A stretch of DNA of 64,000 nucleotides from Amorphophallus konjac (Eukaryota > Streptophyta > Magnoliopsida > Alismatales > Araceae), in the NCBI GenBank assembly GCA_022559845.1, contig CM040127.1, positions 29,660,708 to 29,724,707 on the forward strand, written 5' to 3'. Positions 21,743 to 34,080 of the stretch are shown here, in pieces (the stretch's first letter is position 1; the number at the start of each line of letters is the position of its first letter). Under the pieces are notes generated by a model, which was not told the DNA's origin, made no database searches, and saw only the letters and a list, made by a program, of their open reading frames with translations. Made by a program: the position numbers and the translations under genes.

Positions 21743-22794
21743 ATGCCTAGACGTCAGCAAACACAGGAGCAGCAAGGACAGGAGGATCCGGGGTGGGCCC
21801 ACATGTCCTTACTTGATGCTAAGAGAAGAAAGGTGAAATGCAATTACTGTGGTAGGGAGATGTATGGCGGAATTACTATAGGAAATCAATATTTGGCAGG
21901 GGTAAGAGGAGAGGTGAGACAATGTGACAACTGTCCCCGAGAGGTGCGAGAAGAGATGTGCCAGTGCCTTCTGGGGAAAAGGGAGAGGGTGCAACAAAGG
22001 GCTGAGGATGAGGCTGAAATTGCTGAGGAGATTTCTGGCAGAAGGGTTAGGAGGGATGGTGATGAGGAAGGCACTGAGGATTCTGATCCAGAGCTGACTG
22101 AAGCAAGGGAGCTTGAACAAGCCGCTCGAAAGAAAGGGAAGGGACTCATGGGTTCAGGGACCTACGAGAGTACAGCTGCACGACGTCCTGACGTTGGTGC
22201 TGCCCCACATACGCAGGGAACAGGTCCCATGGACAGCTATCTGCACAGAAGGCCCCAAACTACACAACCTAAAATCAAGCAAGCATTGAGAGGGGTCAAA
22301 AAATCAGCAGAAGTTACAGGGCATGCATTTAAATCTATTTGCAAATGGTTTTTTCATGCAGGTGTCCCTGCACATGCAGCTTCAAGTGAATATTTACAAC
22401 CTATGATAGATGCCATAGCAGATGCTGGCCTTGACTTGAAGGCCCCCTCACGTCGAGACATATACGGGCGTGGCCTTGAGGGAGAGGTTGAGGAGCTCCA
22501 TGATTGGGTTGAAAGCTTCAAGCATATATGGATGGAGAGAGGATGCACCATCATGTGTGATGGTTGGACTGGTACCACGAAGAAGTCCATGAAAAACTTT
22601 TTGGTCTATTGCATCGAAGGTACAGTGTTTGTGAAATCAGTTGATGCATCAGATTATGAAAAGAATGCAAATTATTTGTTTCATTTGATGGATGGCATTG
22701 TAGAACAAATTGGAGAGTAGAATGTTGTGCAGGTGGTGACTGATAATGAAGCCAGTTACAAGGCTGCAGGGAAGAAATTGATGCAGAAGCGCAA
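21743..22794 (+). pseudogene. hAT-2 transposase, 5' part
   Basis: The protein begins MPRRQQTQEQQGQEDPGWAH. It has a BED-type zinc finger (CNYCGREMYG...), an acidic stretch (DEEGTEDSDPELTEA), the conserved SYLHRRPQTTQPKIKQALRG linker, and the start of the DUF659/RNase H-like core (CTIMCDGWTGTTKKSMKNF, about residues 272-290). A TAG at 22718 follows VEQIGE where the other copies read EENVVQVV, and the chromovirus enters at 22795 after LMQKR. The rest is at 30502-32933. It would bind TIRs and cut at hAT ends if intact. Confidence 0.88.
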
Positions 22795-23398
22795 TGGTGG
22801 GGACACCACCGGGTCTACTACCGGGCCCACTACTCGGAGCCGACGCCGCACCGCCACTGCACCGAGCTTATGGCTCGGAGATCCTTCTTGACGACTCGGC
22901 TTATGGCTACGGTAGTATATTGCGTATTGAGTATATGTATTTGTGTGTATGTATACATGTATCCCTACATATTTTTTTTTCTTTCGTCTTATTAGGCAAG
23001 TCTAAGTCAAAATAACATGTGTGTAATTTTTGTATTTTATTTGATTAAAACCCACAAGTCAAATATTGGTTGGTGGGCTTTGTTTTATTAGGCTAGGATA
23101 TGTATACAATAAGGGAATTGTGAGGGTATGAATGTAATGGGCATTTCCTATAAATAGGAGGCCAATGCTTGTTACGAGACATGATATGAATGAATGAAAG
23201 AATGAATGAAATGTTGTTTTGTGTAAGAGCTCTCCCCTCTTGCCTTTCCCTTCCCTCTTTCTCCTTGTGAGTTTGAGTGTCGCCCGGTGTGAGACCGTCC
23301 GGCGTGAGGCCGAGCTGTGTGAGATAGCAGTTATCCGTTCTCGTCCTGTTCGTGATATCGGAGTGCCGTCGATCCATTCCCACGTCGCCGCCGCGTCA
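22795..23398 (+). repeat. Left LTR of the chromovirus
   Basis: The 604-bp LTR begins TGGTGGGGACACC and ends CCGCGTCA. A TATA box (TATAAATA, 23149-23156) precedes aggaggccaatgc, and (gaat)n repeats follow at about 23187-23210. A GC-rich U5 ends at the primer-binding site. Confidence 0.95.
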
Positions 23399-23402
23399 GA
23401 TT

Positions 23403-23414
23403 TGGTATCAGAGC
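23403..23414 (+). other. Primer-binding site (initiator Met tRNA type)
   Basis: TGGTATCAGAGC, four bases after the LTR, is the standard complement of the plant initiator methionine tRNA 3' end used by chromoviruses. Confidence 0.93.
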
Positions 23415-24948
23415 CTAACACGGCGCCTCCGCGACCCCGACATCTCCGTCGTCGATCTTTCTCTCTCTAAGTTACTAGAAGTGAAAAAAAAAGAGAAAAA
23501 AAAATAGAGGTAGCATAAAGATCTGTGGTTGAGAGAAAAAAAATTAGAAAAAAAAATTAAGCAAAAGAAAAAAAAATCCCTGCTGCGTTCTTTCTCTCTC
23601 CATTTTCCTCTTTCTGTTTCTCTCTCTCTCTATTTTCTCTCTCTCTCTCTCAGTTCTATCTCTCGCTCAGCGCACAGCAGAAGAGGTTAGAAGAGAAAAA
23701 AAAAGGGGGTTTACGCCCCCCCTGGCATCGTCGCCCGTGCCGGGATTCAAATCCCGGCACTCCGCAATGGGCGCCCGTCCCCCCCGCCGCGCTCCGCCCG
23801 CGCACCAGTGTCCCTCCCCGCCACCCCTGCCGCCGCGCCCAGGCGCGCCCCGCGCCCGACCTCCGCGCCCGCGCCCAGACGCACCTGGCCCGCGCCCAGG
23901 TGCGCCCGCCCCGGCCGCCCGCCTCGGCGTCCCGGCGCCCAGCACCCGACCACGCGCCCACGCGCCCACGGCCCCGTGCCCTCGCCGGGCCCGCGCCCGG
24001 CCCTCGCCTGGCCGCGCCCGCCCGGCCCGCACGCAGCTGCGCCCTCCCCCGCGCGTCGGCGTGCGCCCGCCCTCCTGGCCAGCTGGCCACGCGCCCAGCG
24101 GGTTGACCGCGCCCCACCCCCCACCCCTTTTTTGGCCACCAGCCGCATAGCTGGTTTGAAAAGAAAGGTTTGAAAAAAAAAGGGTTTGAAAATTGGAAAA
24201 GAAAAAAAAGAGGGGTAGGTGAAGTGTTAAAAAAAAAAGAAAGAAAAGAATTTGAAAAAAAAGTCAAAAAAAGGGAGAAAGTCAAAAGAGAGTTATATAT
24301 ATATATATATTTATATATATCCTTGATTGTGGCACTCGAAGTCCACAACGTCGGCTCGATCGGCGCCCAAGTCACCCGGCCGCCGACACACGGTCCGTAA
24401 CTTACGGAGTGTGGGTGCCCCTAAGTCTCCTTGCACGGAAAAAGTCTGGAGTGATTTGTTCCCCTACGTGGGAAATTTTAAAGTGGTTTTGTAATAATTA
24501 AATCCTCCCTGCGCGGAGTGAATTCACTGTAACCACGAAGCTTCCTCGACGCCGTGCGGGCACGCACGTCCCCGCTCGCCTTCGTCTCCGGTCGGAGTTA
24601 AACTTTTCAGTCTAGCTAGGTACGTGCTCCCCTCACTTACTCATTTAGTATCTTATCATTTGCCGCGCGACGAGGTGAGCGAGAGCCCGATCCATGCAGC
24701 CAGTCTCCTGAGTGCATCGCTGTGGACGGAAAGCGAGAGCTTGTATGTACCCATCCTTAGGCCCTAGACTGTCGCATTAGGGCACCCTAATTGTCAGGAG
24801 GTAGTTCCACAACTACTTCGCCTACGGGCGAGCAACTCTCCCTGACCGTCCCTTCAACTTGACCCTTTGCCTATTAGCCAACAAATTCGGGTCTATAGCT
24901 TGCTAATTATCGGTCCCAGGACTGCATCATTTAGGTCCGAGGTCGTGC
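23415..24948 (+). other. Long chromovirus leader with extreme GC block
   Basis: No domain is visible. It contains a CT-rich tract (about 23590-23660), a tRNA T-arm-like hairpin (23736-23759), about 350 bp of nearly pure G/C (23760-24120), a purine-rich stretch (24165-24290), an AT run (24293-24320) and a mixed region up to the gag start. Several frames stay open through the GC block on both strands because stop codons are rare in such sequence. Confidence 0.7.
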
Positions 24949-26230
24949 ATGCCACGTTGGTCTAGGAATTCATCCGGCCGCCTAGAGCGCCCCTCAACGC
25001 TGCCCGTGGATCAAGAGAGCGTGACTGCTATGCTAGTCCAGCTCGAGCACAATCTCGTGGCCCACTTTGAAGAATCCATAGGCCAACTACGGACGGAACT
25101 CGATAAGAGGATCCGAGCCTTAGAGGATCGACTGAAGGGAGAGGAAGGAAGAGTGAATGGCCACGGCAATCCCGTAGCCAATCCTAGAGAGGAAAGAGAG
25201 CAAGTCCGCCCGAATCAGGCTCCCCAAGGTAGAGAGCAAGAGGCCCGTGTGCCTCGAGAGAGAGACCACGACGATGAAGATATCATCCTACGGAACGTCA
25301 AGATTGACGCTCCGAGTTTTGATGGGTCCCTCAACCCGCTACATATCTTGATTGGGAGACCGGGATGGACCAATATTTTGATTGGCATCGCCGCATGACC
25401 CCTGCTACAAGGGTGAGGTTTGCCAAAATGAAACTCCTAGGTCAAGCCAAGACCTACTGGTGTAACGTTGAGAATCTCCTAGCAAGGAGACGAGAGGAGC
25501 CTATAGCACGTGGGAAGAAATGAAGGAGAAATTGAGGGAGAAGTATCTGCCACCTTCCTACCATCAGCGTCTTTTAGACCAATGGCAGAAACTCACCCAA
25601 GATGGAAAGTCCGTGGACGAGTACATCACCAAATTTGATGACTTCTTCCTTCGGAGTCGAGTCATGGAGGATGCCTCGTCACCCTCTCTCGGTTTAGGGC
25701 TGGCCTACACGAGAGTATTCAGCGGGAATTATTCTTGCGGGAGGTTAACACCCTCGAGCACGCCTATCAGGTTGCACGAGATGTTGAGCGGTTTCAAAGG
25801 GTGGTCCCACCTCGGGTTCCCATCTACCGCCAACCTGAACCCGAAACCCCATAGTCCGCTATACTGAGAGAGCTGGCCCCTCCACCTCCTACGTCCCTAC
25901 TGCTACCCCACTTAGGGCCGTTGCCCCTACTGCTCCTTTCCCACGGAACCCTTACCTGCACCCGCTGCTGTGCCTAGGCTGGAGTATACTCCACCAGCTG
26001 AGAGGAGAGATGACAAGGGAAAGGGAGTGGTCCCTAGCACCTCCCAACCAGCCCCTATCTCGGGAGTCCGCTGCTTCAGGTGTCATAACCTAGGGCATAT
26101 TGCCACCAATTGTCCCACCCGAGCCTTGGTCATCACCGACCCCCAGTCTATGGAGCTTCCACCTCAGGAAGGAGAAACCCTTGAGAGATATGAGCCGACC
26201 CTGATCTCATTGCCCAGTTTGAGGAATTAG
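24949..26230 (+). pseudogene. Chromovirus gag, frameshifted
   Basis: Gag forms the particle and packages RNA. The frame opens MPRWSRNSSGRLERPSTLPV and has a coiled-coil-like stretch (VTAMLVQLEHNLVAHFEESI... at about residues 25-65). The capsid region shifts frame: TYWCNVENLL, then MKEKLREKYLPPSYHQRLLD and SVDEYITKFDDFFLR at about 25520-25665, before another shift near 25678. A CCHC zinc knuckle, CFRCHNLGHIATNC, lies at about 26072-26113. At least three frameshifts or stops break it. Confidence 0.85.
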
Positions 26231-26262
26231 ATGCAGGGTATGATGGAACGCATGTCGAGTAC

Positions 26263-29200
26263 ATGCAAGTGGGAGAAATTGCCGAAAGTTCAAACCAGGG
26301 AAGACTAGGTGTAGTTCGCTGCATCCTCGCACACCCACAGGAGGACGACTGGCGTCGAACCTCCATCTTCCAAACCTACATCATGGTCAAATCTCAACCC
26401 TGCAAGGTGATCTTTGACAACGGGAGCTGTATCAATGCAGTCTCTTCAGACTTTGTATCCCGTCTAGGTCTACCTACCCATCCTCATCCGAGGCCATACA
26501 ACGTGGCTTGGGTTGACGACACGTCTATCCCAGTCACCACTACATGTGTCATTCCCATCCAATTCCAGTCCTACCAAGGACAAATCCTATGCGATGTAGT
26601 GCCTATGAAGGTCAGGAGCATCATCCTAGGACGGCCGTGGATCTACGATGTAGACCTTATTACATTCGGTCGGTCCAATGAGTGTTCCTTCTCCCACAAT
26701 GGAAAGAGGATTCAGTTGTGCCCGACACCCCCAAAGGTGGGAAAGAGTCCTATCTCTACACATGCTGCATCCCCCAAAATTCAGGAGAATGTCCCAACCC
26801 CCACCAAAGGAAAGCTTCTCATGCCCTCCTCTCCTACACCTGTCATATCCATCCCTAAGGCCCCTAAGGTTGACCATGACCCGATTAGGCGCCTTAACTT
26901 CATAGGTGTTCGTGAGATGAATAGAGAGGTTGCCGAGGGTGCCCCTGTTTGGGCTGTTGTCGTCACCATTATCCATGAGGAGTCCCAAGTCTCCATCCCA
27001 CCTGAAGTCCAGGCAATCCTGCAAGACTTCCAAGATATCTTCCCGGAAGACTTGCCTTCAACACTCCCTCCCATGCGTGATGTTCAACACGCCATTGATC
27101 TTGTCCCTGGGTCCACCCTACCCAACCTTCCCCACTACAGGTTGAACCCCAAGGAGCATGCTGAGCTCCAAAGGATTGTCGAGGACCTTATCCACAAAGG
27201 TTTCCTCAGGGTGAGCAAGAGCCCATGTGCGGTCCCTGCCTTGCTCACACCCAAGAAGGATGGCACCTGGCGGATGTGTGTTGACAGCCGCGCCATCAAT
27301 AAGATCACTGTCAAGTATAGGTTTCCCATTCCCCGTCTTGATGACATGCTTGACATGATGAGTGGAGCCACTATCTTTTCCAAGATTGACTTGAAAAGTG
27401 GCTACCACCAGGTCCGGATTCGACCAGGGGACGAGTGGAAGACAGCCTTCAAAACCAAAGAAGGTCTGTATGAGTGGCTCGTCATGCCGTTTGGGCTATC
27501 CAATGCCCCCAGCACATTCATGCGGCTTATGACGGAAATCCTTCGACCCCTCATTGGTCGCTTTGTTGTCGTCTACTTTGACGACATTCTCATCTATAGC
27601 CACAACCCTCAGGACCACATCCATCATTTGAGGGAAGTCTGCGAGACTTTGAGGAGAGAAACCATGTTCGCCAATCTCAAGAAATGTGAATTCATGACAG
27701 ACCGGGTCACTTTCTTGGATTTGTGGTTTCTAGTCAAGGAGTGTCTGTGGACCCATCAAAGGTCCGAGCTATAGTAGACTGGCCGGAGCCCCAGAATGTC
27801 CATGACGTTCGTAGTTTCCACGGGCTAGCCACCTTCTACAGACGCTTCATTCAGGGTTTAGCACCATTATGGCACCCATTACGGATTGCATCTGTAAGGA
27901 GAATTTTGAGTGGACCAAAGCCGCCTCCCAGGCTTTTCTTGCCATAAAGGAGCTTATGACCAAAGCCCCTGTCCTCCGCCTACCAGACTTTTCCAAAGTC
28001 TTTGAGGTTTCTTGTGATGCATCTGGCGTAGGAATAGGTGGAGTGCTTAGCCAGGAGAGCCACCCTGTGGCTTATTTCAGTGAGAAGCTTTCTGATGCAA
28101 AGCTTCGATACTCCACCTATGATAAGGAGTTTTATGCCGTGGTCCAAGCCCTCAAACACTGGAGACACTATCTCTTACCACAAGAGTTTGTCTTATACTC
28201 GGACCACGAGGCTTTGAAATTCCTTAGCTCTCAGAAGGGCTTAAACCCTAGGCATGGTCGGTGGGTAGAATTCCTCCAGTCTTCACCTTTGTCCTAAAAC
28301 ATAAGGCTGGAAAGGACAATAAGGTGGCCGACGCCTTGAGTCGAAGGGTCTCCCTTCTTTCCACTGTTCGGGTAGAGGTCACCGGATTTGACCGCATGAA
28401 GGAACTCTATGGAGAGTGTCCTGATTTTGGCCCTGCCTACTCTGCTCTGTCCGCTGGACCCTCGACCATCTTTTCTGACTATCTACTCCAAGATAGTTTT
28501 CTATTTCGAGGACAACAACTCTGTGTCCCGAGGACTTCTGTTCGGGACTTTCTAGTATGGGAAATGCATGCTGGAGGTCTTGCTGGTCACTTTGGCCGCA
28601 ACAAGACCATCCATTCTGTAGAGGAGCAGTTCTATTGGCCTGGCCTGAAGAGAGATGTGGCCAAGATTGTAGCCCAGTGTAGGACATGCACGATGGCCAA
28701 ACAGGTCAAACAGAACATTGGTCTCTACACTCCTCTCCCCGTTCCTGATCGACCATGGGTTGATGTGAGTATGGATTTTATCCTTGGGTTACCACGCACT
28801 GCTCACAAGCATGATTCCATCTTTGTTGTCGTTGATAGGTTCTCTAAGATGGCCCACTTCATTGCATGTTCCAAAACATCTGATGCATCTAGAGTAGCCC
28901 ATTTATTCTTTGATGAAGTCGTGCGTCTGCATGGTCTCCCCAAACCATCGTGTCTGACCGAGATGTCCGGTTCACTAGCTACTTTTGGAAGACACTTTGG
29001 CACCTAGTTGGCACCAAACTCAAATTCTCCACTGCCTATCACCCCCAAACTGATGGGCAAACTGAGGTCGTCAATAGGAGTTTAGGAATCTGTTGAGGTG
29101 TCTTGTAGGGGAACATCCGGCACTTGGGATCTTCTTTGCCCAGAGCCGAATTTGCATACAACAGTTCGGTCAATCGGTCCATAGGTATGAGTCCATTTGA

Positions 29201-29995
29201 GGTCGTGCATGGCTACAAACCTAGAAACCTGTGGATCTCATTCCCCTTCCCCTCGAGTCTAGGATATCCAAGTCAGCTGAGGAGTTTGCACAGCATGTCA
29301 AGAGTCTGCATGAGTCAATTAGCAAGCAAATCAACCTCAGTAATGAGACTTATAAAAAGTTGACTGATTCGCATAGGCGTCACCATGAATTCCAAGAAGG
29401 TGACATGGTTATGGTACGGGTTCGACTCGAACGACTCCCCTTGGGAGCCGTTAAAAAGTTGCAAGCCCGTAGTGATGGACCCTTCCCAATTCTGCGGAAG
29501 ATTGGCTCCAATGCTTATGTTGTGGACTTACCTCCCGAATATGGGATTAGCTCGACTTTTAATGTGGCAGACCTAGTGGCCTATAAGGAACCCACAGCGA
29601 TTCCTAGTGACCCTTTCGAGCCTTCTCCTCCCATTGAGAGTGAGCTCACCCCTGTGCGTCCCACAGCCTCGAGAGTACCGCGCGAGTACATTGAGAGGAT
29701 ACTGGATGAGCAGGTGACCACTACACGGAGCAGGGTGTACCAGCGCTACCTTGTCCACTGGCGAGACCGTCCACCTTCTGATGATTCCTGGAACAGCCGG
29801 GAAGATCTCCAGCGTCTCAATCCAGATCTGCTGGAGCACTACCACAGCAGTGTCCCCCCTTACTCGACGGAGTCGAGTTCCAGCCGCCCCGGGAGGGTTG
29901 GTGGGGACACCACCGGGTCTACTACCGGGCCCACTACTCGGAGCCGACGCCGCACCGCCACTGCACCGAGCTTATGGCTCGGAGATCCTTCTTGA
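26263..29995 (+). pseudogene. Chromovirus pol (PR-RT-RH-IN-chromodomain), frameshifted
   Basis: Domains in order: protease (VIFDNGSCINAVSSDFV, with Asn where Ser/Gly is usual in the D-x-G motif, about 26408); reverse transcriptase (WRMCVDSRAINKITVKYRF, then VVVYFDDILIYS at about 27565-27600 with the YxDD catalytic site); RNase H ([28 protein letters not shown]); integrase zinc region (HAGGLAGHFGRNKTIH ... CRTCTMAK) and core (MDFILGLP; a frameshift near 28950 destroys the usual second-D frame; [12 protein letters not shown] near 29050); and a chromodomain near the C-terminus (ERILDEQ ... YLVHWRDRP ... DSWNSREDL, about 29690-29810), which in relatives targets heterochromatin. Frameshifts lie near 27718, 27870, 28275, 28950 and 29090. 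The coding frame runs into the right LTR. Confidence 0.92.
29886..29898 (+). other. Polypurine tract of the chromovirus
   Basis: ccccgggagggt lies immediately before the right LTR start TGGTGGGG; its short purine run gggaggg is the likely plus-strand primer. Confidence 0.65.
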
Positions 29996-30496
29996 CGACT
30001 CGACTTATGGCTACGGTAGTACATTACATATTGAGTATATGTATTTGTGTGTATGTATACATGTATCCCTACATGTATTTTTTTTTCTTTCGTCTTATTA
30101 GACTAGTCTAAGTCAAAATAACATGTGTGTACTTTTTGTATTTTATTTGATTAAAACCCACAAGTCAAATATTGGTTGGTGGGCTTTGTTTTATTAGGCT
30201 AGGATATGTATGCAATAAGGAAATTGTGAGGGTATGAATGTAATGGGCCATTCCTATAAATAGGAGGCCAATGCTTGTTACGAGATATGATATGAATGAA
30301 TGAATGAAATGTTGTTTTGTGTAAGAGCTCTCCCCTCTTGCCTTTCCCTTCCCTCTTTCTCCTTGTGAGTTTGAGTGTCGCCCGGTGTGAGACAGTCCGA
30401 CGTGAGGCCGAGCTGTGTGAGATAGCAGTTATCCGTTCTCGTCCTGTTCGTGATATCGGAGTGCCGTCGATCCATTCCCACGTCGCCGCCGCGTCA
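29899..30496 (+). repeat. Right LTR of the chromovirus
   Basis: This 598-bp copy of 22795-23398 has a TATA box at 30255-30262. It lacks one (gaat) segment present in the left LTR and ends CCGCGTCA, directly followed by the hAT-2 sequence cgcagtcatttatattgg. Confidence 0.95.
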
Positions 30497-30501
30497 CGCA
30501 G

Positions 30502-32933
30502 TCATTTATATTGGCTCCCATGTGCAGCACATTGTCTGGATCTGATGCTTGAAGATATAGGGAAGGAAAAGCATGTGAAGAAGACAATTGACAAGGCACA
30601 AAAAGTCACACAGTATATCTATGGCCATCTTATGATACTAAATATGTTCAGGACGCATGCCAGTGGAGGGCGAGATATCATCCGTGCAGGCCCAACTTGA
30701 TTTGCTTCCAATTTTATTTCTTTGGAGTCTTTGCACAGGTATAAGATTGATCTCAATTCTTGATACTTTATCCTTACTGATATGTAACAGTTGATGCAGC
30801 TTCGAATTTCATTTATTTGCACAGGTACAAGAATGAGCTGAAAGCTTTCATGTACCACAATGCCCTGCGGGACTACATCGACAAGGGCACAGTTGATGCA
30901 CAGATGGATTATCTGGATGTCTGCCACGTCGTGGACGACAACAAATTCTGGGACAGGGTGTCACGGTACTTGAAAGTAGTCACACCCCTCATGAAGGTCC
31001 TAAGAATGGTAGATGGCGATGAGAAGAATGATATAGGCTATCTGTACGAGGCCATGGACCGTGCCAAATTGGAGTTGCAGCATTCCCTTCCCAGACATTA
31101 TGCAAAATGGTGGAAAATTATTGATCAGAGATGGGACAACACATTACACCACGACTTGCATGCAGCTGGTGAGTGATTAATTGTACTGAAATTGGGGTAA
31201 TACCTTTATGTTATTTTATAAATTTTATTTAGTTAATTATACACAAATGCAGGTTATTTCCTCAACCCTCGATTTATGTACGGTGCCGATGCACATGTTG
31301 ATGGCGAGGTGCTTCAAGGGACTTTAAAAGTCATTGGTCGTTTATCGAGGAATCCAGAAAAGAGACTAGAGGCCGAAGTAGAGGTTCGCCTTTATTTGAT
31401 ACTTTCAATAACATGTATAGAATTTATTTAAATAGTTATGTTAATGTATTACTTTATGTTTGTAGATGAACCATTACAGAATGAGGACTGGGACATATGC
31501 TGACTCCCAATTGCAATACGCTGTGGGAAGAGTGAGCCCAGGTATATTTTATTTTTCGGATTTCTTAACCTGATGAATATATATTTCTACAACTAATATG
31601 CATTTGTTTATGGTTGGTGAAACAGCTGACTGGTGGATAATGGTGAACAACCGAGATGTGGGCAGCAATGCATTGGCTTTCATTGCAGTTAGGGTGCTCA
31701 GTCAAACAACATCGGCAAGCCAATGTGAAAGAAATTGGAGCACGTTCAGCCTTATACACTCGAAGGTTCGCAATCGGCTAAAGGCTGAACGGTTAGAGAA
31801 ATTAGTGTACTGCCACTACAATATGAGGTTAAGAATAAAGAATATGAGGTTGAGACAACAGCTGCGAGACAAACACGTCGCCGAGGATGCCGCCGCAGAA
31901 ATTGATGTGGATGCCTTATTTGATGATGAGAATCCGTTGCAGTCTTGGGTGGAGACACGAGAGCAGGTTGATGAGCCTATTTTTGATGATGATGATAGAA
32001 GATGGACAGAGGGCATACTAGATGAAGATGAGCCAAGAGATCCCGAATTCAAAAGAACATCAAAGAGGGCCAGAGATACTCATGTGCACATGTCTAGGGT
32101 TGTTGAGGACACCGAGGAGCAGCATGATTTTCAGCCAGCTAGACACTCCGACTCAGATAACAGGCCAGTCACTCCTAGAATAGGCAAGGCACCTACATCC
32201 TTAAGAAGAAGTACATCAGTGCATGGGCAAACTGAGAGAACAAATGTTGCTGCTCGAGAGGACCCGACAATTGAGCAGTTGAAGCAGATTTATTTGAGGC
32301 ACACGCCAAGGGGAACAGGATTCATGTCAAGGGTGCAAGAAGAAAGCACACCGACACAGGAAAAAGCATCCCCAAAGGCCAAAAGGCGACTGGAGACTGC
32401 AGGTTTCGTGATCCTTTGATTTTTTATTTTTGAAAGTAACTTAAATTCTTATTATCAGTTCGAATCAGAAAAGATTTTGGTAGGAGATAAATTCTATATT
32501 TTCGTATGTGCCAGGTGCTACAGGTGCTACTACTGGCGGTGGGGATGCTGGTGGTCCTTCCTCCTTCCACGCAGACACAGGCAGAGGATACAGTCAGGGT
32601 GAGGGAGGACATGAGTCACAGAGTCAATATGGGCATCCATCAGGTTATGGAGGTGGCCAACAGGAGGCAGCGATTTATGGGTCGTGGGGTTATGAACCAT
32701 CATTCAACTTCCATCCGACCAGTTCCTCTTCTCTTCCTCAAGATTCTTATGCTGATACTGGATTCGGCTCAAACCAACCAAACACTCCAAGAGGGATCCA
32801 AAGAGGGATGCAGGACTTGGCTACCTCATTGTTCGGTTATAGTGAATATAGACCATACATGCATCCTTCTTATGGGTATGAACATGAAAAGCCAGACGAT
32901 GAGGGAGAAGGTTCTAGTTATTATCCATATTAG
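30502..32933 (+). pseudogene. hAT-2 transposase, 3' part (six exon pieces)
   Basis: The gene resumes in the core (HLYWLPCAAHCLDLMLEDIG after one shift; a TGA near 30699 follows RAGP). Introns with clear GT/AG ends separate it: after 30738, after about 31168 (HDLHAAG|gtgagtg), after about 31383, after about 31540, and before a 32514 exon. The exon from about 31625 holds the hATC dimerisation region (VLSQTTSASQCERNWS, then LIHSKVRNRL) and an acidic, Arg/Ser-rich region. The last exon encodes a tail rich in Gly, Ser, Gln and Tyr (SQSQYGHPSGYGGGQQ ... SYYPY), ending at 32933. Exon borders are inferred by comparison with hAT-4. Confidence 0.82.
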
Positions 32934-33312
32934 TGCCTCTTCATTTAGGTAAAGATCATTTAATTTCCGTAACATTTACTGTGCCTAATTAGGTTTATTG
33001 TAATGCTTGAACCTACTTTATGCTTAGTATGTACTCAAGAATATTAGTTTAACATGTTCAATGTTTGAATTTCAATGTCTACTTCATATTTATTGCACTT
33101 AATGTAACTTCTTTACAATCAAATGCATGTCTAATGAATTTTCTGATTTTTATGTGATCATTCATATTTTTTTTTAATTATTTCTGATTTTTTAGACTTA
33201 TTTTGATTTTTTTTTAAGCTTTTCAATGGGTTTCGGCCGAAACCGGACGGTATCGGTATCGGACTCGGCCGAAACCGAGTCCGAAACCGATACCGCCATC
33301 CTTGCATCAACC

Positions 33313-33534
33313 AAAATTCCAGTTTCATCCAGTTCCTCTTCTCATCCTCAAGATTCTTATGCTGATTCTGGATTCCAATCAAACCAACCTTACACTCCAA
33401 GAGGGATGCAGGACTTGGCTACCTCATTGTTTGGTTATAGTGAATATACAGAATACATGCAACCTTTTTATGAGTATCAACATCAGAAGCCAGATGATAA
33501 GGGAGAAGGTTCTTCTAGTTATCATTCATATTAG
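33313..33534 (+). pseudogene. hAT-1 transposase, last coding piece
   Basis: Directly after the catcaacc duplication the hAT-1 tail resumes: SSSSSHPQDSYADSGFQSNQ ... MQDLATSLFGYSEY ... SSYHSY stop. The 3' untranslated part and the terminal repeat follow to 33900. Confidence 0.85.
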
Positions 33535-33908
33535 TGATCATCATTTAGGTAATGATCATTTAATTTCTGTAACATTTACTGTGTCTAATTAGGTTTATTG
33601 TACTGCTTGAATCCACTTCATGTTTAATATGTACTCAAGAATATTAGTTTAACATATTCAATATCTACTTCATGTTTATTGCACTTAATCCAATGTCTTT
33701 ACAATCAAATGCATGTCTAATGAATTTTCTGATTTTTATGTGATTATTTATTTTTTCTATTTGTTTATGATTTTTTAATTTATTTTCATTTTTTTAACCT
33801 TTTCACTGGGTTTCGGCCGGTTTCGGCCGAAACTGAAACCGAGTCGTTTCGGTTTCAGACTCGGCCGAAACCGAGTCCGAAACCGACACTGCCATCCTGG
33901 ACCCAAAC

Positions 33909-34080
33909 CGAGTGGGCCCTTTGCGGGACCTAGCCAGACTGGGTAGGTGGTTCCGGGGGCTGCTAGACCTACCCAGCCAAGATAAATTCCCCGCAAAGCC
34001 TTCCCGGGTCGGGTAGGTGCTCCGGGGTGCGCCGGACCAGGTAGGTGCCTTGAGGAAGCCAATAGGCTCCCCACGGAACC
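33909..34080. repeat. Inverted-repeat region of LTR-D
   Basis: CTGGGTAGGT and ACCTACCCAG can pair across about 18 nt near 33938-33976, and further 'gggtaggt', 'caggtaggt' and 'gcgggacctag' words follow. The other parts of the array are at 15955-15975 and about 35325-35410. Stem sequence differs from all other LTRs here, but the placement upstream of a TATA box is the same. Confidence 0.65.

Larger units (their letters stand above)
22795..30496 (+). mobile_element. Chromovirus (chromodomain Ty3/gypsy), structurally complete
   Basis: Two LTRs (22795-23398 and 29899-30496) flank a primer-binding site, gag-pol with a C-terminal chromodomain, and a polypurine tract. It interrupts the hAT-2 transposase: cgcaa before and cgcag after, a 4/5 match to a 5-bp duplication. 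The LTRs differ at roughly 15 sites plus small indels, so it is older than LTR-A. Gag and pol carry many frameshifts, so it is dead as a coding unit. Short LTRs and sequence style suggest Reina- or Galadriel-type, not resolved. Confidence 0.95.
20308..33304 (+). mobile_element. hAT-2, full-length-type element split by a chromovirus
   Basis: It starts CATTGTTGGCAGTTTCGG and ends CCGATACCGCCATCCTTG, with catcaacc on both sides (20300-20307, 33305-33312). Without the chromovirus it is about 5.3 kb. It keeps all transposase exons but with stops. It inserted into the tail exon of hAT-1. Confidence 0.95.
15976..33900 (+). mobile_element. hAT-1, internally deleted, host of nested insertions
   Basis: It starts CATCGTTGGCAGTATCGG and ends GACACTGCCATCCTGG, imperfect terminal inverted repeats. 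It is flanked by acccagac (15968-15975) and acccaaac (33901-33908), a 7/8 match of an 8-bp hAT duplication. Its own parts are a palindromic TCGGCCGAAACC subterminal region (to about 16180), a CTG-rich leader (16240-16390), promoter repeats, a deleted transposase gene, and the 3' end at 33535-33900. It has been entered by LTR-B1, a 290-bp MITE and hAT-2. Confidence 0.9.

Noticed and set aside
23667..24375. Several Ala/Arg/Gly/Pro-rich frames of 100-239 residues in the chromovirus leader
   Set aside because: They arise from the nearly pure G/C block, are open in many frames, and have no domain.
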